NCBI RefSeq assembly: GCF_024723825.1
Contig: NZ_JANQBQ010000001.1
Span: forward strand, 1,984,001-2,048,000
DNA: 64,000 nucleotides
Reading direction: 5' to 3'
Source of the DNA: Romboutsia lituseburensis
GTDB lineage: Bacteria > Bacillota > Clostridia > Peptostreptococcales > Peptostreptococcaceae
Numbering within the stretch: the stretch's first letter is position 1; each line of letters starts with the position of its first letter. The notes beneath the pieces were generated by a model, which was not told the origin of the DNA, ran no database searches, and worked only from the letters and a program-made list of their open reading frames with translations. The translations under genes and the position numbers were made by a program. Of this stretch, positions 19,098 through 27,304 are shown one piece after another.

Positions 19098-19477
19098 ATT
19101 CCTATCCCCTTTTTTTCTTGATTTTTAAGTCCTCAGGTGATAAAAAATTATGTCCATTGTAAAACCTCTTTTTATGAATTGCCTAATTTGATTATATACT
19201 AAATTTTGTTAAATTGGTATTGATTTCAGTATTTTTTTAACAAAATTAGTTCATAAAATATAATTTATTTGTAATATAAAATATATTTAAATTTTAATTA
19301 AATACCTAAATAATAACACTTCTTTGTTATTTTTTTATCATTTATATTTGTCATTAAATATCGTAATTATTTTAACTTTGTAAGTTCGTTTAAAACATCG
19401 TCAAAACGTTTACCCTATTCAATTTTAATTATAGTATTAATTTTTCAATTTGTATATATGATTTTTAAACTAACCCA
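19098..19477 (-). promoter_or_regulatory. Upstream region of the Wood-Ljungdahl cluster
   Basis: A 380-nt, very AT-rich gene-free stretch. A clear -10 TATAAT (minus strand, 19191-19196) lies about 95 nt before the cooS start; the -35 is poor. An inverted repeat, 19199-19213 against 19236-19249 (14 of 15, one bulge, containing TTGTTAAA and TTTAACAA), fills the -10/-35 spacer and the DNA just upstream, as an operator would. No terminator of the ptb-like gene was seen, so readthrough from it is also possible. Confidence 0.5.
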
Positions 19478-20389
19478 TTATTTCATACTTTTTGCTACCA
19501 ATGCGCCATATGCAATTGAATATAATTTTGATTCATGGCTATCTGCTCTTGATACTAAAACAATTGGTGCCTTTGCTCCCATTATTATTCCAGCAGATTT
19601 TGCTTTAGCCATATATGTAAATGATTTACCTATACCATTGCCAACTTCAATAGTTGGAACTACTAATATATCAGCCTCTCCACTTACTTCACTTTTAAAC
19701 CCTTTTATTTCACTTGCTTCTTTAGATATCGCTAAGTCAAATGCTAAAGGTCCTTCTACTAATACATTTTCACCAAATTTACCATCTTTACAAGCTTTTT
19801 GTAATAAATCTGCATCAACTGTAGCTTGCATCTTTGGATTTACTTTTTCTTTTGCTGCTAAACATGCAACCTTTACTGTTTCCATCCCTAAAGATTTTGC
19901 AGCTTGAATAGAGTTTTTAACTATTTTTTCTTTTTGATCATAGTCTGGAGATATGTTCATTCCTCCATCCGTCAATAATAATAACTTGTGATAGCTTTCA
20001 AGCTCATATATCATAACATGACTTAATAGACTATCAGTTCTAAGACCATAGTCTTTATTTAGCACTGACTTTAAAAGTACTGATGTATCTAATAATCCTT
20101 TCATAACAAAGTCAGCTTTTTTGCTTGATACTAACTCAACAGCTATTTTAGCACTTTCCTCTATCGACTCAGCATTAATTATTTCTATTTCGTCTAAAAT
20201 AAATCCTATTTCTTTAGATATAGCTTTTATTTTATCAGCTTGTCCAACTAATATAGGTTTTATTATTTCTTTTTCTACTGCATCTTTTATTGCAATTAAA
20301 ACTTCTTTATCTTCTGCTGCAGCCACTGATAATATTACTTTGTCATTTCCCTTAAGCTTAGTTAACATGTCTTGTAAATTCTTTATCAT
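19478..20389 (-). CDS. Phosphate acetyl/butyryltransferase family enzyme
   Basis: 303 residues, the size of phosphate butyryltransferase (Ptb). Transfers acyl from CoA to phosphate, the first step of ATP gain from acyl-CoA. Family signs are KGLLDTSVLLKSVLNKDYGLR, LLTDGGMNISPDY, EGPLAFDLAI and VPTIEVGNGIGKS. Ptb usually pairs with a butyrate kinase, but no kinase gene is nearby. The place just ahead of cooS raises the option of acting on acetyl-CoA, but substrate cannot be read from sequence. Ribosome-binding site AAAGGGGGG. Confidence 0.88.
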   Translation of the reverse strand: MIKNLQDMLTKLKGNDKVILSVAAAEDKEVLIAIKDAVEKEIIKPILVGQADKIKAISKEIGFILDEIEIINAESIEESAKIAVELVSSKKADFVMKGLLDTSVLLKSVLNKDYGLRTDSLLSHVMIYELESYHKLLLLTDGGMNISPDYDQKEKIVKNSIQAAKSLGMETVKVACLAAKEKVNPKMQATVDADLLQKACKDGKFGENVLVEGPLAFDLAISKEASEIKGFKSEVSGEADILVVPTIEVGNGIGKSFTYMAKAKSAGIIMGAKAPIVLVSRADSHESKLYSIAYGALVAKSMK

Positions 20390-20439
20390 ATTAATGCCCC
20401 CCTTTTATATCTATTTAAATAATAGCATATTTATAACAA

Positions 20440-20469
20440 AAAAAGACTTCTAAATTTAGAAGTCTTTTT
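20440..20469. terminator. Terminator after the TPR gene
   Basis: Perfect 15-bp palindromic stem AAAAAGACTTCTAAA with its complement. It ends in U7 on the minus strand and serves the gene at 20496-21638. Confidence 0.85.
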
Positions 20470-20495
20470 AATAATGTATATTTCTATTATTTAAA

Positions 20496-21638
20496 TTATC
20501 TATAGTTGTCTAATTCTTTTAAACAAGCTACGGTTATTTCATCCTCAGGATTTAATTCATAAGCTCTTTCTATATAATAAATAGCATCATCTAAATTGCC
20601 ATTATTTAAATATGCCATTCCTAAATTACAAAGTATCTCTGAATCTTCTTTTATTTTTGCAGCTGTTTCAAAATGTTCTATAGCTTTTTCCATATTAAAT
20701 GTAGCAGCTTCACATAGACCTAATTCTACTATTGCATCAACTTGATGTGGCTTTATTATTAATATTTTTTCAAAATATTTTTTAGCCTCTTCTACTTCAT
20801 TCATTTCTTTATATGCTAGTCCTATCATGAATAGTAAGTTCCACCAATCAGGATGATCTTCTTCTAAAGGTAGTAATTTTTCTAATCCTTGTTCAGGTTT
20901 TCCTTGGAATATTAAATTATATCCTTCTTCATACTGAACTTTAAAATCCATTTTTCCTATATTGTCTTGAACTTCAGCACATAAATCGGCATCTAGACCT
21001 AACTTTAAAGCTTCTTCCCATATTACTTTAGATTTAAGATATTGACCTTGATTGTAATAATGGTATCCTAAATGATAATAAGCAGGTGCAAATCCATCTT
21101 CTAATTGAACAACTTTTTCTAATTTTTCTAAAGCATCTAATAAGAATTTATTCATTGCATTATTATCCATGTCTTTTTGATATTGCTTAGCTACTTCCTG
21201 ACATACTATAGCATAATGATATAATCCATCTATATCATCTGGATACATAGTTATTAGGGCTTTTAAGTATATTAATGAATCTGTATACTCACCTATATCA
21301 AAATATTTTTTAGACATATATCCCATATATGATTTTAAATCTAAATCTATTTTTTTACAAAATGCATCTAAAAACTTTTTGTATTCATCATTATTTTTAA
21401 ATTGACTATCTATACCAATTATAAATACCATTGCATCAGCTATCGACATTGCATTTATATTATCTTGAGCTGTTTTTTCTTTTATACCTTTTACTAACAC
21501 TTCATTTTTTATAGGTACATCTAGTCCACCTTTTGGAATATCATATCCATCAACTTTAAATTCTCCGTCATGCTTTATTTTTATAAAAGCTAATTCTTCA
21601 GCTTTTTTTAATATATATTTTTCTATTTTGAATTTCAT
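20496..21638 (-). CDS. Tetratricopeptide repeat protein
   Basis: 380 residues from the ATG at 21638 (MKFKIEKYILKKAEELAFI). An in-frame start 72 nt upstream would overlap the previous gene, whereas AAAGGAGATTTAGT precedes this one. The C-terminal half has clear TPR units, for example NLLFMIGLAYKEMNEVEEAKKYFEKIL, VDAIVELGLCEAATFNMEKAIEHFE and ILCNLGMAYLNNGNLDDAIYYIERAYELNPED. No signal peptide or membrane segment, so it is probably a cytosolic protein-protein adaptor. The partner is unknown. It follows the radical SAM gene by 13 nt, so the two are likely co-transcribed. Confidence 0.85.
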   Translation of the reverse strand: MKFKIEKYILKKAEELAFIKIKHDGEFKVDGYDIPKGGLDVPIKNEVLVKGIKEKTAQDNINAMSIADAMVFIIGIDSQFKNNDEYKKFLDAFCKKIDLDLKSYMGYMSKKYFDIGEYTDSLIYLKALITMYPDDIDGLYHYAIVCQEVAKQYQKDMDNNAMNKFLLDALEKLEKVVQLEDGFAPAYYHLGYHYYNQGQYLKSKVIWEEALKLGLDADLCAEVQDNIGKMDFKVQYEEGYNLIFQGKPEQGLEKLLPLEEDHPDWWNLLFMIGLAYKEMNEVEEAKKYFEKILIIKPHQVDAIVELGLCEAATFNMEKAIEHFETAAKIKEDSEILCNLGMAYLNNGNLDDAIYYIERAYELNPEDEITVACLKELDNYR

Positions 21639-21651
21639 ACTAAATCTCCTT

Positions 21652-23406
21652 TTATATTTCAACTGTATAAGCTTTCGATTTTTCAAATACTTTTTTATTA
21701 TCATACACAAATAATATTACATTATCAACTTTTTCAACTTTACAATTTATGTCTGCCTTTAATTTTAATATATCAAAATTAAACGGCTCAAAGTGTACAT
21801 GTTTTATTATCTGCTTAGCAGGTGTATTTTCAAATTGTGGTAAATACTTAATCGTATTTTCTTCACTTTGTAAAAATACATGGCATCTATTTTTAAAATC
21901 TTCCATCTCTAGCTTGTTAAAGAAGTTAGGCATATTTGATGTTTTTCCAAGTGATATATAATCATATTTTAATATATCATTAAATAACTCTATATCCTTA
22001 TTTATAACATCATTATAAAAATCTAATAGTATTTTATATAGTTGGTTTTTTCCTTGTGCCATGTCAAAGTATCCATTTTTATCAAAGTAAGTTGCAAAAT
22101 CTTCAAAGAATTTAAACGGACTTTCTTTATAATAATTAAAAATTATATATCTCATCGATAGTACAAAGTTTTTCGAATTATAGTATTTTTCTAATATTTC
22201 TTCGATATCTTTTAACTTTAGTATCTCAGCGTAACTTATATAATCATTATATAAAACTTCATATGGTGGATAATCCTTATATCTGTATCCATGCTGATTA
22301 GCTGTATTCCTTATACCTGTGCCTTTTATCATCTTTAAAAATCCTAATTGCAGATGTTCTATTCCTAGATTAAATACATCGTTAAATGATTTTTCAAAGC
22401 TTGCATAATCCTCATATGGTAATCCTGCTATAAGATCCAAATGTTGATGTATATTTCTATATGTTGCTACCTTTTGAACTACATAAGATAATTTTTTAAA
22501 ATCATCTCTTCTACCTACAGCATCTAGTACTTTTTGATTAGTAGTTTGCACACCTATTTCAAATTGGAATAAACCTTCTTTACAATCAGATAAAAAATCT
22601 AACATATCATCGTCTAATAAATGAGCGGTTACTTCAAAATGATATGTTGTGTAATCATTGTCATTCTCCATTAAGAAGTTCATAATTTCTTTAGCAAATT
22701 GTTTATTTGCATTAAATGTTCTATCTATAAACTTTATTTGAGAAACCCTTGCATCAATTAAAGCTTTTAAATCTTTTTTTACTCTATCTATACTGAAATA
22801 TCTTAGTCCCTTTAGCGTAGATGATAAACAGTACTGGCAATTAAAAGGACATCCTCTAGATGTTTCATAATAAACTATTCTGTTTTCATACTCTTTAGGA
22901 TCTAAATTTTCGTATGGACTAGGAATTTCATCTAAATTTTGTAATAGTTCTTTAGGTCTGTTTGTAATTATTTCATTTCCGTCTCTATAAACAATACCTT
23001 CTACATCATTAATTTTTTTAGTTCCTTGTAAATACATTACTAAGTCTTTAAAAACTAATTCACCTTCACCACATAATATATAATCTACAAATTTATATTT
23101 TTGCATAGCGGCTTTACTATCATATGTTACTTCTGGTCCACCTAAAGCTATTTTTGTATTTGGTTTTATTTTTTTTATATTATCGCATAACTTAACTATA
23201 TCGTTAATGTTCCATATGTATGTAGAAAATAATATCATATCATAATCATTTTTATGTATATCTTTTAGTATATAATCTAAATCATTATTAATAGTATATT
23301 CTTTTAAATCTACATCAACTAAGTCCTTAACAAACTCTTTTAAATATCTGATGGCTAAATTTGTATGAATAAACTTTGAATTTAGAGTTGTTAATAGTAT
23401 CTTCAA
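21652..23406 (-). CDS. B12-binding domain radical SAM protein (DUF4080)
   Basis: 584 residues from a TTG start at 23406. The AGAGGTG site lies 6 nt before it, and longer versions have no such site. The N-terminus (LKILLTTLNSKFIHTNLAI) and ALGGPEVTYDS near residue 90 form a B12-binding-like domain, ETSRGCPFNCQYCLSS near residue 185 holds the CxxxCxxC cluster site, and the C-terminal part is the DUF4080 region. Enzymes of this layout include methyltransferases and ring-forming enzymes, but this subgroup has no known reaction. The product is cytosolic. It lies upstream of the TPR gene. Confidence 0.88.
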   Translation of the reverse strand: MKILLTTLNSKFIHTNLAIRYLKEFVKDLVDVDLKEYTINNDLDYILKDIHKNDYDMILFSTYIWNINDIVKLCDNIKKIKPNTKIALGGPEVTYDSKAAMQKYKFVDYILCGEGELVFKDLVMYLQGTKKINDVEGIVYRDGNEIITNRPKELLQNLDEIPSPYENLDPKEYENRIVYYETSRGCPFNCQYCLSSTLKGLRYFSIDRVKKDLKALIDARVSQIKFIDRTFNANKQFAKEIMNFLMENDNDYTTYHFEVTAHLLDDDMLDFLSDCKEGLFQFEIGVQTTNQKVLDAVGRRDDFKKLSYVVQKVATYRNIHQHLDLIAGLPYEDYASFEKSFNDVFNLGIEHLQLGFLKMIKGTGIRNTANQHGYRYKDYPPYEVLYNDYISYAEILKLKDIEEILEKYYNSKNFVLSMRYIIFNYYKESPFKFFEDFATYFDKNGYFDMAQGKNQLYKILLDFYNDVINKDIELFNDILKYDYISLGKTSNMPNFFNKLEMEDFKNRCHVFLQSEENTIKYLPQFENTPAKQIIKHVHFEPFNFDILKLKADINCKVEKVDNVILFVYDNKKVFEKSKAYTVEI

Positions 23407-23573
23407 TTTTTTCACCTCTTTTTTAAATATTAGTATATATTTTTTGCCTAATCTTAGGTTAAAATAGTATATGTAATATCCTATCAAAATTTTCTTTAAT
23501 AGAAGGTATTTACATATATTTTGTAGAATATAATAGCATTATAAGTTTATCTGAGTTTAGAAAGGAAGTTATT

Positions 23574-23774
23574 ATGGAATTAATTGATCACGTATCTATC
23601 AACGCTTTATCAAAAAGAGATTTATTACTTATAGTAAAGGCCCTAGAGTATACAAATGAAAACACTGGCCTTAACGATTTTATCGATCTTAGAAATAGTA
23701 TAATAAAAGAATTATGTTTCTTAACTAATACTACTGAAGATCAATTTGTTGAGTATCTAGAAACTAATAATTAG
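23574..23774 (+). CDS. Small protein of unknown function (66 aa)
   Basis: 66 residues, acidic and mostly helical by composition (SKRDLLLIVKALEYTNENTGLNDFIDLR). AAAGGAAGTTATT precedes the ATG at good spacing, and a TATAAT lies about 40 nt upstream, so it looks like a real gene and not a shadow: the opposite strand has no gene here. One of only three plus-strand genes in the window. It converges on the gene at 23779 with 4 nt between the stops. No family recognised. Confidence 0.7.
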   Translation: MELIDHVSINALSKRDLLLIVKALEYTNENTGLNDFIDLRNSIIKELCFLTNTTEDQFVEYLETNN

Positions 23775-23778
23775 ATTA

Positions 23779-24705
23779 TTATGATTTTCTAAATTTCAAT
23801 TCATATATACCAGACTTAGCTTTTATAGTCATATTAAGTATATTATTATTAAAATTCTTTGATACTATTGTTATTTGATTAAATATAGGGTCTAGTGCAG
23901 ATTCTCCAGTTTCAATCTTTATTAAACTTCGTGGGTCTGCTTTTTTATCATATATTTTTTTATTGATTTTATATTTTCTCAGTTTGATAATGTATTCAGA
24001 CATCGACAACACAAAATCTATATTGTCTATATTAAGGTTTTCTTCTTCTCCTAATATAGATAGTATAGATTTTTTTATGCTTATAACTCCATCATTTTCT
24101 ATGTCTCTATTTTCTATATAAATATCATATAGTATGTTTAAAATACTACATAATATTTTTTCTTCATCATAATTCTCTATTTTTAAATCTATATACTTAT
24201 CTATATCTTGTATTGCTTTTATTCTTGCCATTTGAAACTTTATAGTATTTATTTTATCTAATTCAATAGAAAATCCAATTATTCTTTGCTTTGAATCTTG
24301 AAGTAACTCTTCGTATTTTATGTTTTTATCTTCTATTATTTTATGAATAACATTATTATATACCACTGCACTTAATATATATTCAAATAAATAATCTTCT
24401 TTCTTTAGGTATTTAACATACTTATTTACCATATCTATAATTACTTCTTCACTTTTTAATATATTAGTATTAGATAGTATGATTGGCAATAATATATTTA
24501 GTATATTGTTGTATATAGGTTTTTCTCCATAATAATTATAATAAATCAATTCATCTTTTAATCTATTATTATCTATATAAACATATCTTTGTGTGGCATC
24601 ATCAACTAAACATTTTGTATTTATTATAAGTAAGTCTTTGAGTCCATTATCATTGATATCAAATGCACTTATATATGCTTTTTTGATTATATCATCTTTC
24701 ATCAT
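23779..24705 (-). CDS. Hypothetical protein, 308 aa
   Basis: Not recognised. The start is MMKDDIIKKAYISAFDINDNGLKDLLIIN, where DINDNGLKDLL looks like the Asp-rich calcium loop of FG-GAP/VCBS repeats, but only one such unit is visible. The rest is rich in Ile, Asn, Lys and Glu with no clear membrane segment or signal peptide. AAGGAAGGTAAT precedes the ATG. It lies about 80 nt beyond the terminator of the small RNA candidate at 24784-24864, so that terminator could also act as an attenuator for it. No enzyme motif seen. Confidence 0.7.
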   Translation of the reverse strand: MMKDDIIKKAYISAFDINDNGLKDLLIINTKCLVDDATQRYVYIDNNRLKDELIYYNYYGEKPIYNNILNILLPIILSNTNILKSEEVIIDMVNKYVKYLKKEDYLFEYILSAVVYNNVIHKIIEDKNIKYEELLQDSKQRIIGFSIELDKINTIKFQMARIKAIQDIDKYIDLKIENYDEEKILCSILNILYDIYIENRDIENDGVISIKKSILSILGEEENLNIDNIDFVLSMSEYIIKLRKYKINKKIYDKKADPRSLIKIETGESALDPIFNQITIVSKNFNNNILNMTIKAKSGIYELKFRKS

Positions 24706-24783
24706 ATTACCTTCCTTATGTAATACTCTATAATAATTATTTTTATCTTCTATTGTACTTAATATACTTTTTTAAGACTTTCT

Positions 24784-24864
24784 AAAAAAAAAGAGACAGC
24801 TTACAAGCTGCCGTTTATACAGGGGGATAGTAGTTCACAAAAAGATTATGTTTTCTACTATCTA
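24784..24864 (-). ncRNA. Predicted small RNA (~80 nt)
   Basis: A promoter, a structured body and a terminator fit together without any coding frame. A hairpin from 24826-24833 and 24855-24862 (GATAGTAG with its complement) is followed by an unpaired CCCCTGTATAAAC, then a terminator stem 24794-24811 (GGCAGCTT/AAGCTGTC) and nine U. I know no family for it. It could be a free small RNA, or a leader that attenuates the gene at 23779-24705. Confidence 0.6.
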
Positions 24865-24869
24865 CTTTA

Positions 24870-24899
24870 ATTATACGATACTCCATTTTTAGATGTAAA
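24870..24899 (-). promoter_or_regulatory. Promoter of the small RNA
   Basis: -35 TTTACA (24894-24899), an 18-nt spacer and -10 TATAAT (24870-24875). It lies downstream of argS and points at the hairpin-terminator unit. Confidence 0.65.
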
Positions 24900-24936
24900 G
24901 CATCACTTTTCGACATCCCTGTATTATTTTATATTA

Positions 24937-26637
24937 TTACATTCTTTCTGGTGCATGCATTCCTAATAACTTAAGACCATTTTCTATAGATTGTCTAGTA
25001 GCTGCAACTAAAGCAAGTCTTGCTTTTCTTAATTCAGCATCTTCAACTAATATAGAATTGTCATGATAGAACTTATTAAATGCTTGAGCTAAATCTAAAA
25101 CAAATCTAGTTATTACATGTGGTTCATTCTTTCTTAAACCGGCTACTATACACTTATTGAATGACGCTATAACTTTTAATACTTCCGCACTATCAACATC
25201 ATTTAATAATTCATAATTTATATCTGTAGTAACCTCTTCATTAGCTTTTCTTAAAACTGCACAACATCTTGCATGAGTATATTGTACATATGGTCCTGTT
25301 TCACCATCAAAGCTTAATGTTCTATCCCATGAAAATGTATAATCTTTGATTCTACTGTTAGATAATTCTTGGAATACTACTGCTCCAACACCTACTTGCT
25401 TAGCTATTTCATCTACATTTAAAGCATTAGGGTTTTTAGCAAGCATTGTTTCTTTAGTTTTTTCTATTGCTTGATTTAAAACATCCTCTAAGAATACAAC
25501 TCTACCTTTTCTTGTTGACATAGTTCCATTTTCTAATGCAACCATACCGAATCCTACATGAACTAAATTTTTAGCCCATTCAAATCCCATAAGTTCTATA
25601 ACTTTAAACCATTGTTCAAAGTGTAAGTTTTGTTGAGAACCAACTACATAAACACACTTATCAAAGTTATAAGTTTCATGTCTATATATAGCAGCAGCTA
25701 AGTCTCTTGTCATGTAAAGTGTTGAACCATCATTCTTAGTTATAAGTGCTGGTGGCATTTTGTAATCTTCTAAGTCTACTATTCTAGCACCTTTAGATTC
25801 TTTTAAAAGGCCTTTTTCATTTAACATATCTATTACTCTTGGCATTTTATCTGAGTAGAAACTTTCACCTGCTAAAGAATCAAATTCTATGTCTAATAAG
25901 TCATAAACTCTGTTGAATTCTTTTAAACTTTCATCTCTGAACCATTGCCATAAAGCAGTTGCTTCTTCGTCACCATTTTCTAACTTAGTAAACCATGCTC
26001 TTGCTTCATCTTCCATTTCTGGATGTGCTTCAGCTTCATCATGGAATTGTATGTATAATTTTAATAATTCTGGTATTGGATTTGTCTCTACAGCTTCTTT
26101 ATCTCCCCACTTTTTGAAGGCAACTATTAATTTACCGAACTGTGTTCCATAGTCTCCTAAGTGGTTTATTCTTGTTGTATTATATCCTTGAGACTCATAC
26201 ATTTTGTATAAAGCATTACCTATAACAGTAGTTCTTATATGTCCTATGTGGAAAGGCTTAGCAATGTTTGGAGATGAGAATTCTACTATAACATTTTGTC
26301 CTTTTCCTATATCGCTACGTCCATAGTTTTCTTTTTGTGTTAATACATCTTTTATAACATTTTCTGCTAATTGAGATTTGTTAACAAAGAAGTTAACATA
26401 TCCACCCATTGGCATTACCTTAGCTATACTACCTTTAGCTTCTATTGATTCAGATAATTCAGCTGCTATCATGTTAGGAGCTTTTCTAAATACTTTTGCT
26501 AATTTGAAACAAGGGAATGCAAAATCTCCCATGTCTTTATTTGGTGGTACTTCTATTAATCCAACTATTTCTTCAAAAGATAAGTCCTCTATCTTTTCTT
26601 TTAAGCATTCTGCTATTGATAATTTAAAATCTTGCAT
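24937..26637 (-). CDS. argS: Arginyl-tRNA synthetase
   Basis: 566 residues from the ATG at 26637 (MQDFKLSIAECL), which has GAGAGGAG 7 nt upstream; an ATG 45 nt further up lacks a good site. Class I synthetase: Arg-S additional domain at the N-terminus, HIGH motif in SPNIAKPFHIGHIRTT near residue 120, a KMSKS-like MSTRKG near residue 375, and the DALR anticodon-binding domain at the end. Charges tRNA-Arg with arginine in the cytosol. Stands alone. Confidence 0.97.
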   Translation of the reverse strand: MQDFKLSIAECLKEKIEDLSFEEIVGLIEVPPNKDMGDFAFPCFKLAKVFRKAPNMIAAELSESIEAKGSIAKVMPMGGYVNFFVNKSQLAENVIKDVLTQKENYGRSDIGKGQNVIVEFSSPNIAKPFHIGHIRTTVIGNALYKMYESQGYNTTRINHLGDYGTQFGKLIVAFKKWGDKEAVETNPIPELLKLYIQFHDEAEAHPEMEDEARAWFTKLENGDEEATALWQWFRDESLKEFNRVYDLLDIEFDSLAGESFYSDKMPRVIDMLNEKGLLKESKGARIVDLEDYKMPPALITKNDGSTLYMTRDLAAAIYRHETYNFDKCVYVVGSQQNLHFEQWFKVIELMGFEWAKNLVHVGFGMVALENGTMSTRKGRVVFLEDVLNQAIEKTKETMLAKNPNALNVDEIAKQVGVGAVVFQELSNSRIKDYTFSWDRTLSFDGETGPYVQYTHARCCAVLRKANEEVTTDINYELLNDVDSAEVLKVIASFNKCIVAGLRKNEPHVITRFVLDLAQAFNKFYHDNSILVEDAELRKARLALVAATRQSIENGLKLLGMHAPERM

Positions 26638-26730
26638 GCATTTTCTCCTCTCTCTTCCTCTTATTACTTTATGGTAAATCAATTTCTGAGTTTTTTCAAG
26701 TTATTTACTACATTTCATGACTATATTTTC

Positions 26731-27174
26731 TTATATTTCCTTTTCACTTATTACTTTTATTCCATTATGTTTTAATAAGGATGTAGTAACACCGATTCCA
26801 TCTCTTTTTTTACCTGTAAATGATCCATCATATATATAGTTAGAACCACATGATGGACTTCCTTCTTTCAATATTGCTTCTGTACAATTATACAGTTTAG
26901 CTATCTTTAAAGTTTCGTTAGCACCTAACTTAAATTTTCTGGTTACATCTAATCTTTTATTAGTTATTACACTTGTTTCTCCATTAATAACTGCATCACC
27001 ATCTAATCTTATTATTTCAGATGGATCTCTAGGGGTACTCATACCGCCTAACTGCTCTGGACATACAATTATAAATTCTTTATCCTTTAAATATTCTAAT
27101 ACCTTCAAATCTTTATTATTGTCGCCATTATACTTGCAATTTATTCCAAGTAAGCATGCTGATACTAGTATCAT
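26731..27174 (-). CDS. DUF523 family protein
   Basis: 147 residues. ILVSACLLGINCKYNGDNN at the N-terminus and LKEGSPSCGSNYIYDGSF near residue 100 are the hallmark cysteine motifs of DUF523. Biochemical role is unknown; the conserved cysteines suggest metal or Fe-S binding. The start ATG has AAGGTGG upstream. It lies between mutS2 and argS with no clear operon link. Confidence 0.85.
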   Translation of the reverse strand: MILVSACLLGINCKYNGDNNKDLKVLEYLKDKEFIIVCPEQLGGMSTPRDPSEIIRLDGDAVINGETSVITNKRLDVTRKFKLGANETLKIAKLYNCTEAILKEGSPSCGSNYIYDGSFTGKKRDGIGVTTSLLKHNGIKVISEKEI

Positions 27175-27243
27175 CTTTTTTCCACCTTATTTAATTTATT
27201 ATAATATCCTTATGTAGTAACTTAATAGTATTTAACATTATTT

Positions 27244-27288
27244 AAGTTATAGCAGTAAAATTCTTTTTTAATTTTACCACTATAACTT
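27244..27288. terminator. Long hairpin after mutS2, weak U tract
   Basis: Arms 27244-27262 and 27270-27288 pair over 19 bp with one or two mismatches. The minus-strand RNA continues AAAUAAUG with no U tract, so termination is uncertain. It may instead block 3' decay. Confidence 0.55.
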
Positions 27289-27304
27289 AGTATTTATAAA
27301 TAGC

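Noticed and set aside
19199-19249. Classical Rex operator before cooS
   Set aside because: The half-sites look right, but they are 22 nt apart instead of 4, so it is reported only as an inverted repeat.
19402-19414. CcpA (cre) site before cooS, CAAAACGTTTACC
   Set aside because: Only about 10 of 16 positions match the clostridial cre pattern; expected by chance in such DNA.
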